Part shown: piece after piece, positions 26,401-36,216 of the stretch
Layout: every line of letters begins with the position of its first letter
Numbering within the stretch: the first letter of the stretch is position 1
Origin: Diphasiastrum complanatum
Taxonomy: Eukaryota; Streptophyta; Lycopodiopsida; Lycopodiales; Lycopodiaceae
DNA length: 64,000 nt
NCBI GenBank assembly: GCA_029204225.1
Contig: CM055102.1
Coordinates: forward strand, 42,249,229-42,313,228
Direction: 5' to 3'
Position numbers and translations under genes: made by a program
The notes under the pieces: generated by a model
What the model was told of the DNA's origin: nothing
Databases searched by the model: none
The model's input: only the letters and a program-made list of their open reading frames with translations

Positions 26401-29400
26401 AATGCACTTAGAGGGATTCACAATTCCTAAAAATGTGGTGGAGAAGGAGCGCGCAACAGCCTTTCGATAAGCTGTAAAGATGGCTGGAATTGGAGAAAAA
26501 AAAAGGCAAAAGTGACAAGTTGGGAGTGCTGAGGCAGCAATTTACAGGTTGAAGAATTTTAGCTGTTTGGAATAGCAAATGATGTCGGAATTGGGTAGTT
26601 TTTGGATGAGGATGGGCGCTGGACAGTCAGGGAACTAACTGTGGAAGATGGCTGCAAACTGGAAAAATATCAGACGAAAGTGATAGGTCGGAAGGCAGGG
26701 ACAGCGATGGAAAGGAAGAGGAGGAGCACTGGGCAGCAAAGAAAAGAGGGGACAAAACAGGGGGAACGCTGGGCAGGAAGGAGTGGAAGGAGCAACGATG
26801 GAACAGGGCTGTCAAAACGGTAATGGAGCTGTAGGAACAGCGATGGAGGAGCAAGGCAAGGCAGCAGAGAAAAAATTCCAGATTGTGCTCAGAAAAGTGC
26901 TCTGATACCAAGTTACGAATAAAGCCACAGCTGATCTAGAATTAAGCTATGAAAGCATCACATAAGCAAGACTTAACCCTAGAAAGCAGGAAAGAGAGAG
27001 ATTAAGGTAAGGAGGCTAAAGAGAGAGATCAATATCATCATCTGAATGACAAATGACACAGTTTCCCTACTTATAGCCAAGAGGAAGCCCTAAAAGGAAG
27101 CTTCCAGTGGCTAGGGCCCAACTGGGAGGGATAATAGTGCGCCCTCCAAGAAGGCCCCCACTCTCCAGTAATATGTCCAAATGGCCTAATAATGAATAAC
27201 AAGGCCAAAGGCCAACCATATAGTCTGAATGTCACTAATGAATAAAAAAGGGCCCAAGGCCTACTTATGCATGAAGTAAAGTAACTGTAAATGTAAATGG
27301 ACGCGGCGAATGTAATGAGCCGAGTCCATAGCTCCAGCGCCCTACTTCATCACCATTTTCAGCGGTTTTCTCCATTTTTTTTTTCAAGTTATGTGCGGAT
27401 TTTGGTAGCTACTGCCCAACGCCCTACTACCTTGCCATCTTCGACAGATTTCTCCACCGATTTGCTATCCATTTTGCTGATTGTGTGGAGGCTATTCAGC
27501 GCCCTACTTCATCACCATTTTCAGCGGTTTTTCCATCATGTTGCAGGACATTTGTGGATCTTACTAGCTGCTGCCCAGCACCCATTTTCAGCTTGGATCT
27601 TCAGCTCTCTCTCTCTCTTTTTAGCCTCCTATCCAAAAATCACCCAATTCCGTAATCGTTTGCTATTCCAAATTGCCAAAATCCTACAGCATGTTCATCG
27701 CTGCCCCAGCCCTTCCGACTTGTCACTTTCGCCTATTCTTTTATCCGTTTCCAGCCATCTTTCACAGTTTATCAAAAGGCTCTCCAATGCCCATCCTCAA
27801 CCACATTTCACGAAATTCCGACTCCGTTTGATATTCCAATTTGACATTTCCCTCCTGGCTGTCCAACGCATTTTTACAGCCTTCATTTTCACTTTTTCCA
27901 TTTGCTGATTGCTGCCTTGTCTTAGTTGTGATAATATTGGTTTTAATAGACTAATTTGGGGTGACGACAAGAGTCCACTCCCTCAAGTTTTCGTCTATTC
28001 CTTCCACTATCATTATGGCACATTCACCTACCCTGAGTAAAACTGTTCAGGAAAACTTATCCGATCAGTTTCGGCGCATGGATGAAACCCTTTCTAGCCT
28101 CGTTCTTCGCTTCGATACAGTCATGACCGGCTTTCCTACTATGCAGTCACATATTGATTCTTTACAACCTCATGGTCCTGGAAAAACTCCTATCTTTCCT
28201 TCATTTGGGACTCCCCCTCCATTTGGATTTCCATCTTCTTCTGCTAGTCAGCCTGGTGGTGGACCGTTCGTTCCACCTAACCCACCTCCTGGTTTCTTTC
28301 CACATCCCCCAGTTCCTGAGCCACACTTTGCTAGAGACTTTCGTGATAGGGTACAGCTTGCTACCTATTCCGGTTCCTCTGACGAGAACTTATTAGAGAA
28401 TTGGTTTGCTAAGCTTGACACATATTTTCAGATCTACCCTAAGACTGATCCTCAGAAGATCCAGTTGGCTGCTTTACATTTAGATGGACCCGCCGCCACG
28501 TGGTGGCAAGTTTATCGAGCTGATCCTGATCGGGAAGGGCTCCATATATGGCATACCTTTCACCGTGACCTCCGTCATGCTATGATTGATCCTCAGTGGC
28601 TCAACCGCCAACGTGATACATTCCGTAGTCTCACTCAGACCAGTGACCTTGCTTTTTATACAAATCAGTTTATGGAGCTTTCTTATCTTTTCACAGATCT
28701 ACCGCCCACTGAGCATATTTCTCGTTACATTGTTGGGCTTTGTGGTGCCTTACGTTACGATGTTTCTTCCTTTCGTCCTCCCACACTTGTTGAGGCGATG
28801 TCTCTTGCCAGTACTTTACAGGACAAGTACTCTGACACCCTCCTTCCCGCTTCTCCCAACCCCGTCCTTCTGCTTCATCTTTTCCCGCTATGTCCACCCC
28901 TACACCTGCCCCTTCAGTTCTAGCTTCTTGCATTGTCCCTTCGTTTCCTCGTCCTCTGACCCCTCGACCTGCTTTTGTCCAATGTTACACGTCTGCAGAG
29001 TTCGCTGACCTTCAGGATCCTATATCACACAGTTTGAGCGAGTTGCCTGATTTACTTGAGATAGTTATTGATCTACCTGAGCTCGTCATCGTATCCCATA
29101 GTGAGTTAGAGTCACATATACAAGTTGCGGTTGATATGGTTCTTGATACCGACATAGCATGCTATGATACTATTGATGATGTTGTTCCATGCTTTGATAT
29201 TGTTGTCGAGTACTTTGATGCTACTTGTGTTCTTGCGCACCATGCCATAGATGTTATCGCCTATGCTCCTTATTTCGATATTATTCATGGGTTTACGGTT
29301 TCAGATGCTTTGGCTACTCCAGTAGATCTCCATATGGCATACGGTTATACATTTCATGATGGTCTTATTGTATACTCACTAGCTGATTTTGCGGATACCC

Positions 29401-31965
29401 GTCTAGATGAGTATGTGTTTCTTCTAGATGCATATTTAGGCCAGAATTTATCAGTTGATGCTTCTGTTATTATGCCTACGTATGGATGCAACTCTTCTTT
29501 CCATTCAAAGTATATCAGTTGCTGCTTCACTTTCACCATCCGTGGGTCCTCTTCCTTAGGCTGATGCTGCTCCGGATTTACAAGTTGTTGTTGTGTGCCT
29601 TGTGCCTATATGCCTTGATTCACAGATATTGTATTCAGTGGTCATTCCTGGTTTCATTGATATTCAGGCCGTATACCTTGGTGGTATTTCTACTATTGCT
29701 TTTGTGCATACCTCAGATAGCCCTCCTAGTTCAGTGGTTGGTGTTGTATCTTCTCCATTAATCTCTATATCTCCATCTCTTGCGTCCGTTATGGCCGATG
29801 TTCCTGCTGATTTCTATGGGGTTCTTCACGGGTCCACGTTTGATGGTTCCCTCCCTATTGGTGATCAGGTTGTATCTTCTTTCGCTTTATTCCATGGATC
29901 TCTGCTTGAGGTGAACCGCCTCATGATATTTCTACGGTTCCTTATATGACTCATGCGCCTTTGGCCCTTACCGTTACACATTTTCCATCCGAGGATATTT
30001 GCCAGATGGTCACTATTACTTATCTAGGGTATTTATATGCTGGGATCTTTCTAGATGAGTATACGGGCATCCTTCAGTCTCCTTGTGTTCTACATATAGG
30101 TTTGCTGCAGTCCATGCCGATGCTATGGATATATGGCATTCCTGGTTATTACGTATAGCTTGGTTTCCATTTGGACCTGTTGATTGGTGCTGGTTTTTCC
30201 ATATTACTGATCGCCTATGGTGCAGATATCTCTATGATTATGCATGTGGCTCTCTATCTATTCCTTGGATTGTTGCTCATTGTCAGGCTTGGCATATCAT
30301 GATGGCTTGGTTTATTGCCTGCGTTCCAGCTACTGTTTGTCCAGGTGATCTTCAGATTCCCCGTCATTTCAGGTTGCTCCATATCGCCTGGTCTCCGATG
30401 CTGAGTTGCCACTTTGTTCTGGTTTTCCGAGACCATCAGAGTACCTTGAGAGAGTTCCTTCTCCTCTCTTGGGGATGTTGCCACCATATACTTCAGTATT
30501 GCTCATATGTGCTTTGATACTCATTCCCAGCTACATGTGGATATTGATCTAATGCCTGCTACTGATGTCGGGGATCATGTTCCTCGTTCCAGTGCATTTC
30601 TTCTATTCCTCACTTGTGCGCATGTTGTGTACTTTGGGATTACACTTGCGGCCAGTTCCGATCGGTCATCCGATTCTCCATCCGTATTTGGTGTATCCTA
30701 TGATGGATTGGTATGTCCAAATGAGGTCTTTCTGGATGAGTTTTTTGGCTACAGTTTTTCAGTTGAGGCCTCTACTATTTCTAGATTTGTTGCTATTGTT
30801 TTTATGCATCATGTCTTTTTAGATGATGCATTGATTTCTTGGACCTTCTGGAGCTTTTGGCATGCTGCTCTTCTCGTGATAGGGGCCTTGACGGTACCGT
30901 GTGCCATTGCTACTTCTCATTCATGGGCCTTATGGATACCTTGGGCTTTTGACCATGCTGGTGCACATTTCTCCATTTTAGCTATCCTTTGTCAGGATGA
31001 TCTCTTTATGATCCATGTTTCCTGGCATATCGCTTGCTTTTCCATGCTATTACAGCGTGCCTATCATCCTACTTATGTTCCTACTCCTTGGTGCTGGTCT
31101 TCCGATGCTGCTATCTTTTCTTGGGGCACCTATATCACTAAGTTTGCACATATGGTCGATGGTTACGTGTATGATGCGGCTATTCACAATGAGTGTCCAT
31201 CTCTTTTCCAGTTTCCTTATTGGCTTCCCGTTGCTGATGTAGTTCTACCTTCTCGGGCTTTTTGGATACCTTGGTATGATGTCCCTATCTTTTGGGCTAA
31301 TCCTCTACTATCTTGGGCATTACGGATACCTTGGCATTCCCGGTTGTTGCTTGATCTTCTTCTGGTTCCTTGGCATTCCTGGTTGTTCTATAATGCTTCC
31401 CATAAAGATGTAACCATGACTAGTTGGCACAGGAGGTCAAGACCTCGATCATGCTAATCTCACCAGAAGTGCACTATAAACAAAAGGAATTAAGATTTCA
31501 TCATAGGTAGTGAAGGTTGTAAATCAGGTTGCCGAAAAATATCTGAGGTGTCTGAATCATCAAATGTGTGTGGATCATGTTGTAGCATGGGGTGGCTCAT
31601 GATGGCAATTTGTGAAGCTAGGCATTTTAATCTGTTCCTTGATGAAGAGAAGTCACTTGCTAATAGCTGGTTATTGGTGATAATAAATATCCTGACAAAA
31701 TTAGCGACCGACACTTGTGACAACCAGTTCATTCTTACGGTCGTAGCCTAATGGCTCTTGGAAGGAAGCATGTTGGTAGTTGATAAGCACCATGAAGTAG
31801 ATACCATGAAGGTCCTAGGTATTTATAGTTGTTCGTTAATGAAGGGTAGTTAGCCGCTAATAACTGGTCTTTGGTAATAGAAAATAAAAAAAAATCTCCC
31901 ATTAAGAACAATGACCAATCTACATACCTCAATGTGCATGCTCTCTACAAAAGAACATTGTTGAA

Positions 31966-32061
<96 letters not shown>

Positions 32062-33944
32062 CAGATTTGCTCTCACCCACTCTAGCCACTCTGCTTAATC
32101 GTGTTGTCGTCTTGGGCACTATCATGATTGGCCATGTCATAGCAAAGCTTTATGCCATTATACTTCAGTCAACGATTAGCTCTAAGGCCGAGACCAGGAG
32201 ACTACATGCATTGGGCCAGGCTGGCTTTCGTGCTCACCATTCTACCACAGATCATGTCTTCACTCTTCGAGCTATCCTTGAGGAGGCCAGGCATAGGAGA
32301 CAAAGGGTTTATTGTTGCTTTGTTGACTTCAGGAAAGCCTTTGATTCTGTTCTACACTTTCTTCTCATCCAGCGACTAAGTGATCTTTGCTTCTCTACTG
32401 ATACAGTTCTAGCTATCATGGCACTTTATGAGCGAGTTCTTGGATGTTTTCGGGGTGACACTGACCTCCTCTCAGAGCATATATGAGTATCATAGGGGTG
32501 AAACTAGATGGACGGCCGCTAGAGATTGTGTCATCCTACACCTACCTTGGGGTTCTTTTCACTAGTTCTATATTTGGTATGAGACATGCAGCTACAGCTA
32601 GACTTGGGAAGGGACATGCCTCCTTGGTCCAGCTTGAGCGTGTTTGCTTTCAGAGATTTATTCGGGATGCCCTGAGTAAGTGTCGGTTATTTGATACTTT
32701 TGTCTCCCCCACTACATTGTATGTTGCAGAGACATGGTCCCCAGGGCTCACGTCTGTTAATTGGGCCAATATCTCACACCTCCAGGTCCTTATGCTCTCA
32801 TGGATGATACGGGCTAAGCCCTTTGTCCCGCACCAGATTATCCTAGCAAAGTTTGCAATTCCACCTCTACAGCTTGATGCTATCTTCCGTCTCATCACAT
32901 ATATACAGCGTCTCAGGCTGCTTCCCACTGATGTATTGAGATATCCACAGGCACAGCACTCATAACATCTCAGCACCTTCATAGTCTGGGCTATCACTTG
33001 TCATGGTTCTCACAGGCATCACGTCTATTGGATAATTTTGGCATATCTATTACAGACCTCCCATCCGGTACTCACATTCATACCTTCGTCACACATGGCA
33101 AGGCCAATTAGGGGTTAAACCCGAAGAATACAAGACTCATTTCTTGGAGATGGATGACATGGGGATCCCAATTCTACCACACTATTTAGATTCTGGATTA
33201 TCCCATGGCCTGAGATTCACACTGGATCAACTACGAGTCTCATTGAGATTGAGATTGGACATTTCCATGGTATCCCACGTGAGGAGCGGATTTGCCAGTT
33301 ATGTTTACTGTTTGAGGTGGAGTCAGAGGACCACTTCTTGTTTAGATGTCCCCAATCTACTACCAGATTAGAGGGAGATACCATTGCCTTTTCAGAGAGA
33401 CTCCAATCACACTGCGGTCCCTTGCAGCATTTGACGACCCGAGATGTGTCGCACTTATGGTCAGAGAGATGTTTTTAGTGCGACAGGACCTACACCAGCC
33501 ATCTGTTCACCCTGATACATAGTTCCATATCACATCGTATTTCTCACGCAGGAGATCGCGTACTGATCCTAGGTCGGATGACAGTGGTGACGACAGTGAC
33601 TCTCTACTACATAGAGACCAAAGACGACGTACTACTCATATTGCCCATAGAGCCACTACTCATAGATGACCTCCTTGGCAACGTCAGTAGCATCTATCAA
33701 GACCACATCCAGGCGTCATCCCCATCACATCCTTCTTTCACAACAGCAGTACTTGACGGCACAAGATATACCATTATCTTATGGGCATCACTAGACTTTT
33801 TAAACCTACTTTATGTTCATAGTATAGTACCTTGGTATTTCATTTCCTTTTTGTTACAGAGACGTTTCATACGCTCCCACTGTACCACACACTCATGTAC
33901 CTTTTTTCGTCTTATATGCTTATTGGCATGGAAAAGACATTAAT

Positions 33945-34028
<84 letters not shown>

Positions 34029-34167
34029 GTTCGAGAGGGCACTTTTTCTCGAACATTCGAGATAACAGTTGAGATTCCGTTCAAGCGCAACTGACATCTA
34101 TAGGTAATTGGTAGTCTAGGCACACCTGGCCCATAAAAATGCAAGAATCAGTTTTTCTCCTCAACAG

Positions 34168-34223
<56 letters not shown>

Positions 34224-36216
34224 AACAACATCGAATACCTCTTGGTGCCCATGTTCGTCGTACAGAGTCTCTTCGTCTTCTGCTGCTGAAGGCAGTGTTT
34301 ATTCCAACTACAACAAAGGCCTTTTTCCGCTTATGTTTCCAGGGTGAGAGAGTTTCATATGTAGAAGAAGCTTCAAAATTCCTTGCATTATCTTCAGATT
34401 GTGCAGCTGCCAAACCCAATACTTGTGTTGAATTCCCATCTTTTGCAAGATTTCTGGAGCTGAATCATGACACATACAGCAAAATTAGGGCTATCACAAT
34501 CTGCAAAATCATTTTTCTTACATTGCTATCAAACAAAGTAAATCGTTATTAAGGGTGATTTCAGATGGAAGGGAGGTCAAGTGCATTTTATAAGAGGGTA
34601 ACCACCGACCCCCACTTGAAGAGACTATAAAGTTCACATGGGGCCACTACTTGGAGACGAGATCATTTAATGAGAAATTTGATGTGTGATAGTATAGGCT
34701 GGGCATTCATTGGCCCTCAACCCAAGTGCCCATGAAAGCCCTAGGGTAAGTGGAGATGAATGGGAAAGGCTTTGCTTAATCTCAGCACCACCATCACATG
34801 GTTGAAAACTAATGAAAATTTATGCTAAAGTTTTGCAATGGTGATGATCGCACCAGTACACTCCTTGCACCATGTCAAGGAGTGCACGGTGCAAGGAGTG
34901 CACTGGTGCGATCATCACCATTGCAAAGCCTTAGCTAATTTTTCCTCAGTTTTCAACCATAGATGCACTTCGTGACATGGTGTATGGTGCAAGGAGTGCA
35001 CATGGTGCTAGAATTGCACTGACCCCATAGTGGCATCCATTAATGCCATGTAGGATGCCACCTAGGGGTAACTGGCACAGCATTAATGCCATGCAGGATG
35101 AAACTTTAGGGTAACTCCCGCACACCAATTAGTGGATACTATTTGGGAGACTCCTACATACCTCCCCCCTGCATGTGAAATCACCTTAGCTCATATTTTA
35201 GAATCAAAAACTTAAGATGTTAATCAAATAATAAAAAACCCCGATCAATGTTGTTGGTGGTCCCATTTTCTTGCAACAATGATCAAAATAAAAGCTGACA
35301 CAAAAAAATATGACAAAAGACTCACTAAAAGTAGCAGGAAACTCACACAAGAGCTTTTATGTTTGTAAGCTTCTCTGTGATGGTCCTTGAAGCTTCTTCC
35401 TCATTCAAAGGCTTCTGAAATAAAGATATGGACTCAGCAAGACCAGAAAAATATACTGACGACCAAAGAGGCCTCAATAGTCATTCAGGGCTTGCTATGG
35501 CCAAAAATAGCAGGCGCTTACAGGTTTTGAATAACAATTTGCAGGATCGAGTCTAAGCTGTTGCTCTTGGTTCATTTGAGCCATTGTTGTTCTGATCACA
35601 TCTTTTTCTTCTGGACTACTGCTCCACCTGCTGCATCAATAAATGGTGTAACATCAAATTCTCAGTGAAAGAAATATAGGTCATCCTGTTACCAAAAACT
35701 TCTAGGACCATTATCTGAAGTTGTTAGTAGACTGCCACCCCGACTTCTACGTACACCGGCCAGTTTCAAATCTAAATGATCATCAGGTCCTCTGTCGGCT
35801 TTGAAAGCCTTGTGCATCTTAGCTATTCTTGCAAATAATCAAAACCATTTCCGATACAAATCAATGTGGCATTAGAGCTCGCCATAGGTCGAGATCTCTA
35901 GAACCTGTAAATATTTCGAAAGACAAAACTACCTTTAATTAAAGCTCTTAATTCAACAGACCACTAATGATTGATCGAAGGGGAAGCTTGAGTTATACAA
36001 TAAGTGGCATGTATGATCTTGGTGAACGCCTCCTTTCCTTTCTTGACCTCTCTAGCTCTACTCCAATTAGTCATAAAGTGGCATCCACGACAAAAAAACA
36101 AAATGCTTGAGGTTGAGGGTGCACCTGTTTGTGAAAAGCATGCCGATTGAGAAGCTTGCAACGCACAACAACGCGACCCATGGTGGTGAAAGTCCACCTA
36201 AGCTTTTCCCACGCAT
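16912..36216 (-). CDS. B3GALT: beta-1,3-galactosyltransferase, GT31 family, 11 exons
   Basis: Type II Golgi glycosyltransferase that moves galactose from UDP-galactose to an acceptor glycan in beta-1,3 linkage. The acceptor is not predictable from sequence. Exons on the minus strand: 36216-36125, 35627-35522, 35414-35347, 34459-34239, 20923-20860, 20652-20580, 18294-18174, 17995-17908, 17524-17399, 17264-17155, 17060-16912. They total 1218 nt, which is 405 codons plus TGA; every border is GT..AG and every phase closes. Residues 1-30 hold a short basic start and one membrane segment (about 12-28), then a DUF4094-type stem to about 130. The catalytic domain follows ([21 protein letters not shown], the metal-binding DDD at 241-243, EDVSLG, CCGTPPDCEW). 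Length matches plant family members of about 400 residues. Intron 4 is 13.3 kb. The family is certain; the paralogue is not. Confidence 0.95.
19480..19872 (-). other. unidentified 130-codon frame inside intron 6
   Basis: The frame has no ATG (its first usable codon is GTG, just after a TAA) and ends at a TGA. The translation is Leu-rich and helical ([20 protein letters not shown], then [28 protein letters not shown]), with better-than-random composition. That resembles a fragment of a helical-repeat or resistance-type protein, but no diagnostic motif was recognised. It lies in the sense strand of the host gene yet inside an intron, so it is probably a relic carried in by a transposon, or chance. 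Confidence 0.3.
20325..20406. repeat. (GC)n then (GA)n compound microsatellite
   Basis: About nine GC units run straight into about 31 GA units. It lies in intron 6, roughly 175 bases downstream of the exon 6 donor, and reads CT on the gene strand. Confidence 0.96.
20580..20923 (-). CDS. B3GALT: galactosyltransferase exons 5-6
   Basis: Two small exons stranded between very long introns. Exon 5 (20923-20860) encodes [20 protein letters not shown] and splits a Ser codon. Exon 6 (20652-20580) encodes [15 protein letters not shown] and ends in phase 0. They are separated by a 207-bp intron with a clean GT..AG. Together they form the strand and helix region just before the metal-binding motif. 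The upstream neighbour exon lies 13,315 bases away across intron 4, and the downstream one 2,285 bases away across intron 6. Confidence 0.93.
22376..22518. repeat. 72-bp direct tandem duplication
   Basis: Two copies of a unit beginning AACTCAAAAAGT and ending ACTTGTCCTTAGAATGT lie head to tail (22376-22446 and 22447-22518), differing by a 1-base insertion and a substitution. A partial third match (AACTTGTCCTTAGAA) lies near 22265. Confidence 0.85.
23103..23549. repeat. GAACCGTGG hairpin cluster around an ATCTGT minisatellite
   Basis: Three inverted repeats are built from the same word. TTCACCACGGTTCTG at 23103-23117 pairs perfectly with 23148-23162. 23473-23489 pairs with 23493-23509 (17-base arms, one mismatch). 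CCACGGTTCCCAG at 23513-23525 pairs perfectly with 23537-23549. Between the first and second lies a degenerate minisatellite of ATCTGTGAA and ATCTGTCAA units (23228-23412), then a TTAA run. It looks like a foldback element in intron 4. Confidence 0.8.
24154..24176. repeat. 11-bp perfect hairpin with single-base loop
   Basis: AAAAACAGCAA, one A, TTGCTGTTTTT. It is flanked on both sides by GCGATTCGCG-type words (near 24095 and 24183), and a similar imperfect hairpin built on AATCGCGATTTG lies at about 23641-23675. Together these could mark a small foldback transposon between about 23640 and 24200. Confidence 0.6.
24319..24535 (+). pseudogene. Gypsy integrase C-terminal fragment
   Basis: A plus-strand relic of the end of a Ty3/Gypsy polyprotein. 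The reading goes through one stop and shows RYCGP, then [15 protein letters not shown] and [13 protein letters not shown], which is the usual tail after the integrase core (the RYYGPF and HPVFHVS motifs of the family). It overlaps the left end of the oppositely oriented gag-protease relic by about 25 bases, so one element was probably broken by the other. Confidence 0.75.
24511..26226 (-). pseudogene. Gypsy-like gag-protease relic, minus strand
   Basis: One long minus-strand reading frame with a single internal stop (TAG at 25483-25485) encodes gag and protease. Gag runs from 26226, with a helical start, a Pro/Gly/Phe-rich linker, then the capsid core ([42 protein letters not shown]). A zinc knuckle follows ([14 protein letters not shown]), then an aspartic protease with an intact [10 protein letters not shown] active site and IIGADW. 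The frame ends at 24511; no reverse transcriptase follows, so the element is truncated. A primer site and LTR lie on its upstream side. It sits in sense orientation inside intron 4 of the host gene. Confidence 0.88.
26899..26910 (-). promoter_or_regulatory. primer-binding site (initiator-Met tRNA)
   Basis: The minus strand reads TGGTATCAGAGC, the exact plant initiator-Met tRNA primer site, immediately inside the LTR. It fixes the inner LTR boundary at 26911 and confirms the minus orientation of the 24511-26226 element. Confidence 0.9.
26911..27286 (-). repeat. LTR shared by the divergent gag pair
   Basis: About 376 bases. On the minus strand it starts AGTTACTTTACTTC and ends TTCGTAACT next to the primer site, so its ends form the inverted repeat AGTTAC..GTAACT rather than TG..CA. 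The plus-strand gag copy begins directly beyond its outer end. The outer boundary rests on the symmetry of the ends, because no second copy is present. Confidence 0.65.
27297..29018 (+). pseudogene. second Gypsy-like leader and gag, plus strand
   Basis: A plus-strand copy of the same family as 24511-26226, arranged head to head with it. 27297-27960 corresponds to the leader of the other copy (T/C-rich, with repeated CAGCGCCCTACTTCATC phrases). Gag runs from 27961 with the same landmarks ([50 protein letters not shown]) and keeps the position that is a stop in the other copy. A frameshift near 28845 ends this frame at 28923, and the reading continues in another frame up to TSAEFADLQ. Homology to the sister copy stops there, just before the zinc knuckle, and unrelated sequence begins. 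Confidence 0.88.
29019..31457 (+). other. 2.4-kb open-frame stretch replacing pol, origin unknown
   Basis: Where protease, RT and integrase should follow gag there is instead a region with long plus-strand frames: through 29019-29564, 29593-29949, 30083-30517 and 30507-31457 (the last 316 codons). The first is Asp-rich ([12 protein letters not shown]), the last Trp- and His-rich ([16 protein letters not shown]). Short phrases recur, for example CCTTGGCATTC followed by CCGGTTGTTG or CTGGTTGTTC near 31330-31385, and variants of CTAGATGAG plus TTATCAGTTGATGC (29403-29460, 30735-30765). No known domain was recognised. The strand is T-rich and A-poor, which itself lengthens frames, so coding is not proven. 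Confidence 0.5.
31458..31968. repeat. two diverged direct copies of a short unit
   Basis: Phrases around CTAATAGCTGGTTATTGGTG (near 31660) and CTAATAACTGGTCTTTGGTA (near 31855) recur in the same order about 195 bases apart, with similar flanks (TGATGAAG, AATAAA). The unit is of unknown kind, and no gene is supported. Confidence 0.5.
31969..32060. repeat. (TC)n microsatellite, about 46 units
   Basis: An uninterrupted array directly abutting the truncated 5' end of the LINE fragment. Confidence 0.97.
32061..33948 (+). pseudogene. 5'-truncated non-LTR retrotransposon (LINE) relic
   Basis: Relic of a LINE ORF2. From 32061 the frame shows the N-terminal part of reverse transcriptase ([16 protein letters not shown], then [15 protein letters not shown]). 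A deletion near 32480 removes the segment with the catalytic Asp-Asp motif and joins it to the later part ([11 protein letters not shown], a thumb-like helical region) up to 32965. Past that, the frame is broken by stops, but a C-terminal zinc-like signature is still readable near 33290-33350 (CQLC...HFLFRCP). The tail runs to ATTAATAAAA at 33948, followed at once by another TC array. It lies antisense to the host gene in intron 4. Confidence 0.82.
33949..34026. repeat. (TC)n microsatellite, about 39 units
   Basis: Begins exactly where the LINE 3' end stops. A short inverted repeat (GTTCGAGA with TCTCGAAC) follows within 30 bases. Confidence 0.97.
34170..34220. repeat. (CT)n microsatellite next to the intron 4 donor
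   Basis: About 25 CT units; on the gene strand this is a GA array starting 18 bases downstream of the exon 4 splice donor (34238). Confidence 0.97.
34239..36216 (-). CDS. B3GALT: galactosyltransferase exons 1-4 (anchor, stem, start of domain)
   Basis: Exon 1 (36216-36125) starts at the ATG of MRGKSLGG and encodes the membrane anchor ending in MLFTNR, a phrase typical of this family. The Arg codon is split by intron 1. Exon 2 (35627-35522) and exon 3 (35414-35347) encode the stem with helical, charged sequence ([12 protein letters not shown]). Exon 4 (34459-34239) continues the stem ([14 protein letters not shown]) and enters the catalytic fold with [13 protein letters not shown] and [13 protein letters not shown]. 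Its donor GTATTC is followed 18 bases later by a long GA array on the gene strand. Intron lengths are 497, 107 and 887. The start was chosen because it gives the anchor and fits the phase of exon 2 exactly. Confidence 0.93.
34798..34960. repeat. foldback (MITE-like) element in intron 3
   Basis: An imperfect inverted repeat of about 163 bases with arms of roughly 70 bases. The ends are ATGGTTGAAAAC and GTTTTCAACCAT; the inner parts pair through GCAATGGTGATGATCGCACC with GGTGCGATCATCACCATTGC. The centre contains repeated AAGGAGTGCAC words, which recur just outside at 34990-35015. The target duplication is not clear. Intron 3 spans 34460-35346 and has nothing else recognisable. Confidence 0.75.

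Larger units (their letters stand above)
20924..34238 (-). other. giant intron 4 of the galactosyltransferase gene
   Basis: A 13,315-bp phase-1 intron, far longer than the other nine (94-2,285 bases). The phases of exons 4 and 5 join exactly to give a Gly codon, so the two ends belong together. It contains a tandem repeat, foldback sequence, divergent Gypsy-like gag copies with one LTR, a 2.4-kb open-frame stretch of unknown origin, a LINE fragment and three CT arrays. The stretch 20924-22375 shows nothing recognisable apart from a plus-strand frame at 21483-21893 with no motif. Confidence 0.9.

Noticed and set aside
31850-32140. Arg-Glu and Leu-Ser repeat proteins across the CT arrays (here and at 4034, 6658, 20343, 33949)
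   Set aside because: They are only the translation of (CT)n or (GA)n and appear in whichever frames lack stops; no flanking domain supports a gene.
34219-34419. A separate small gene at 34219-34419 on the minus strand
   Set aside because: Its core is exon 4 of the galactosyltransferase; the 3' end of the frame is intron and microsatellite sequence.
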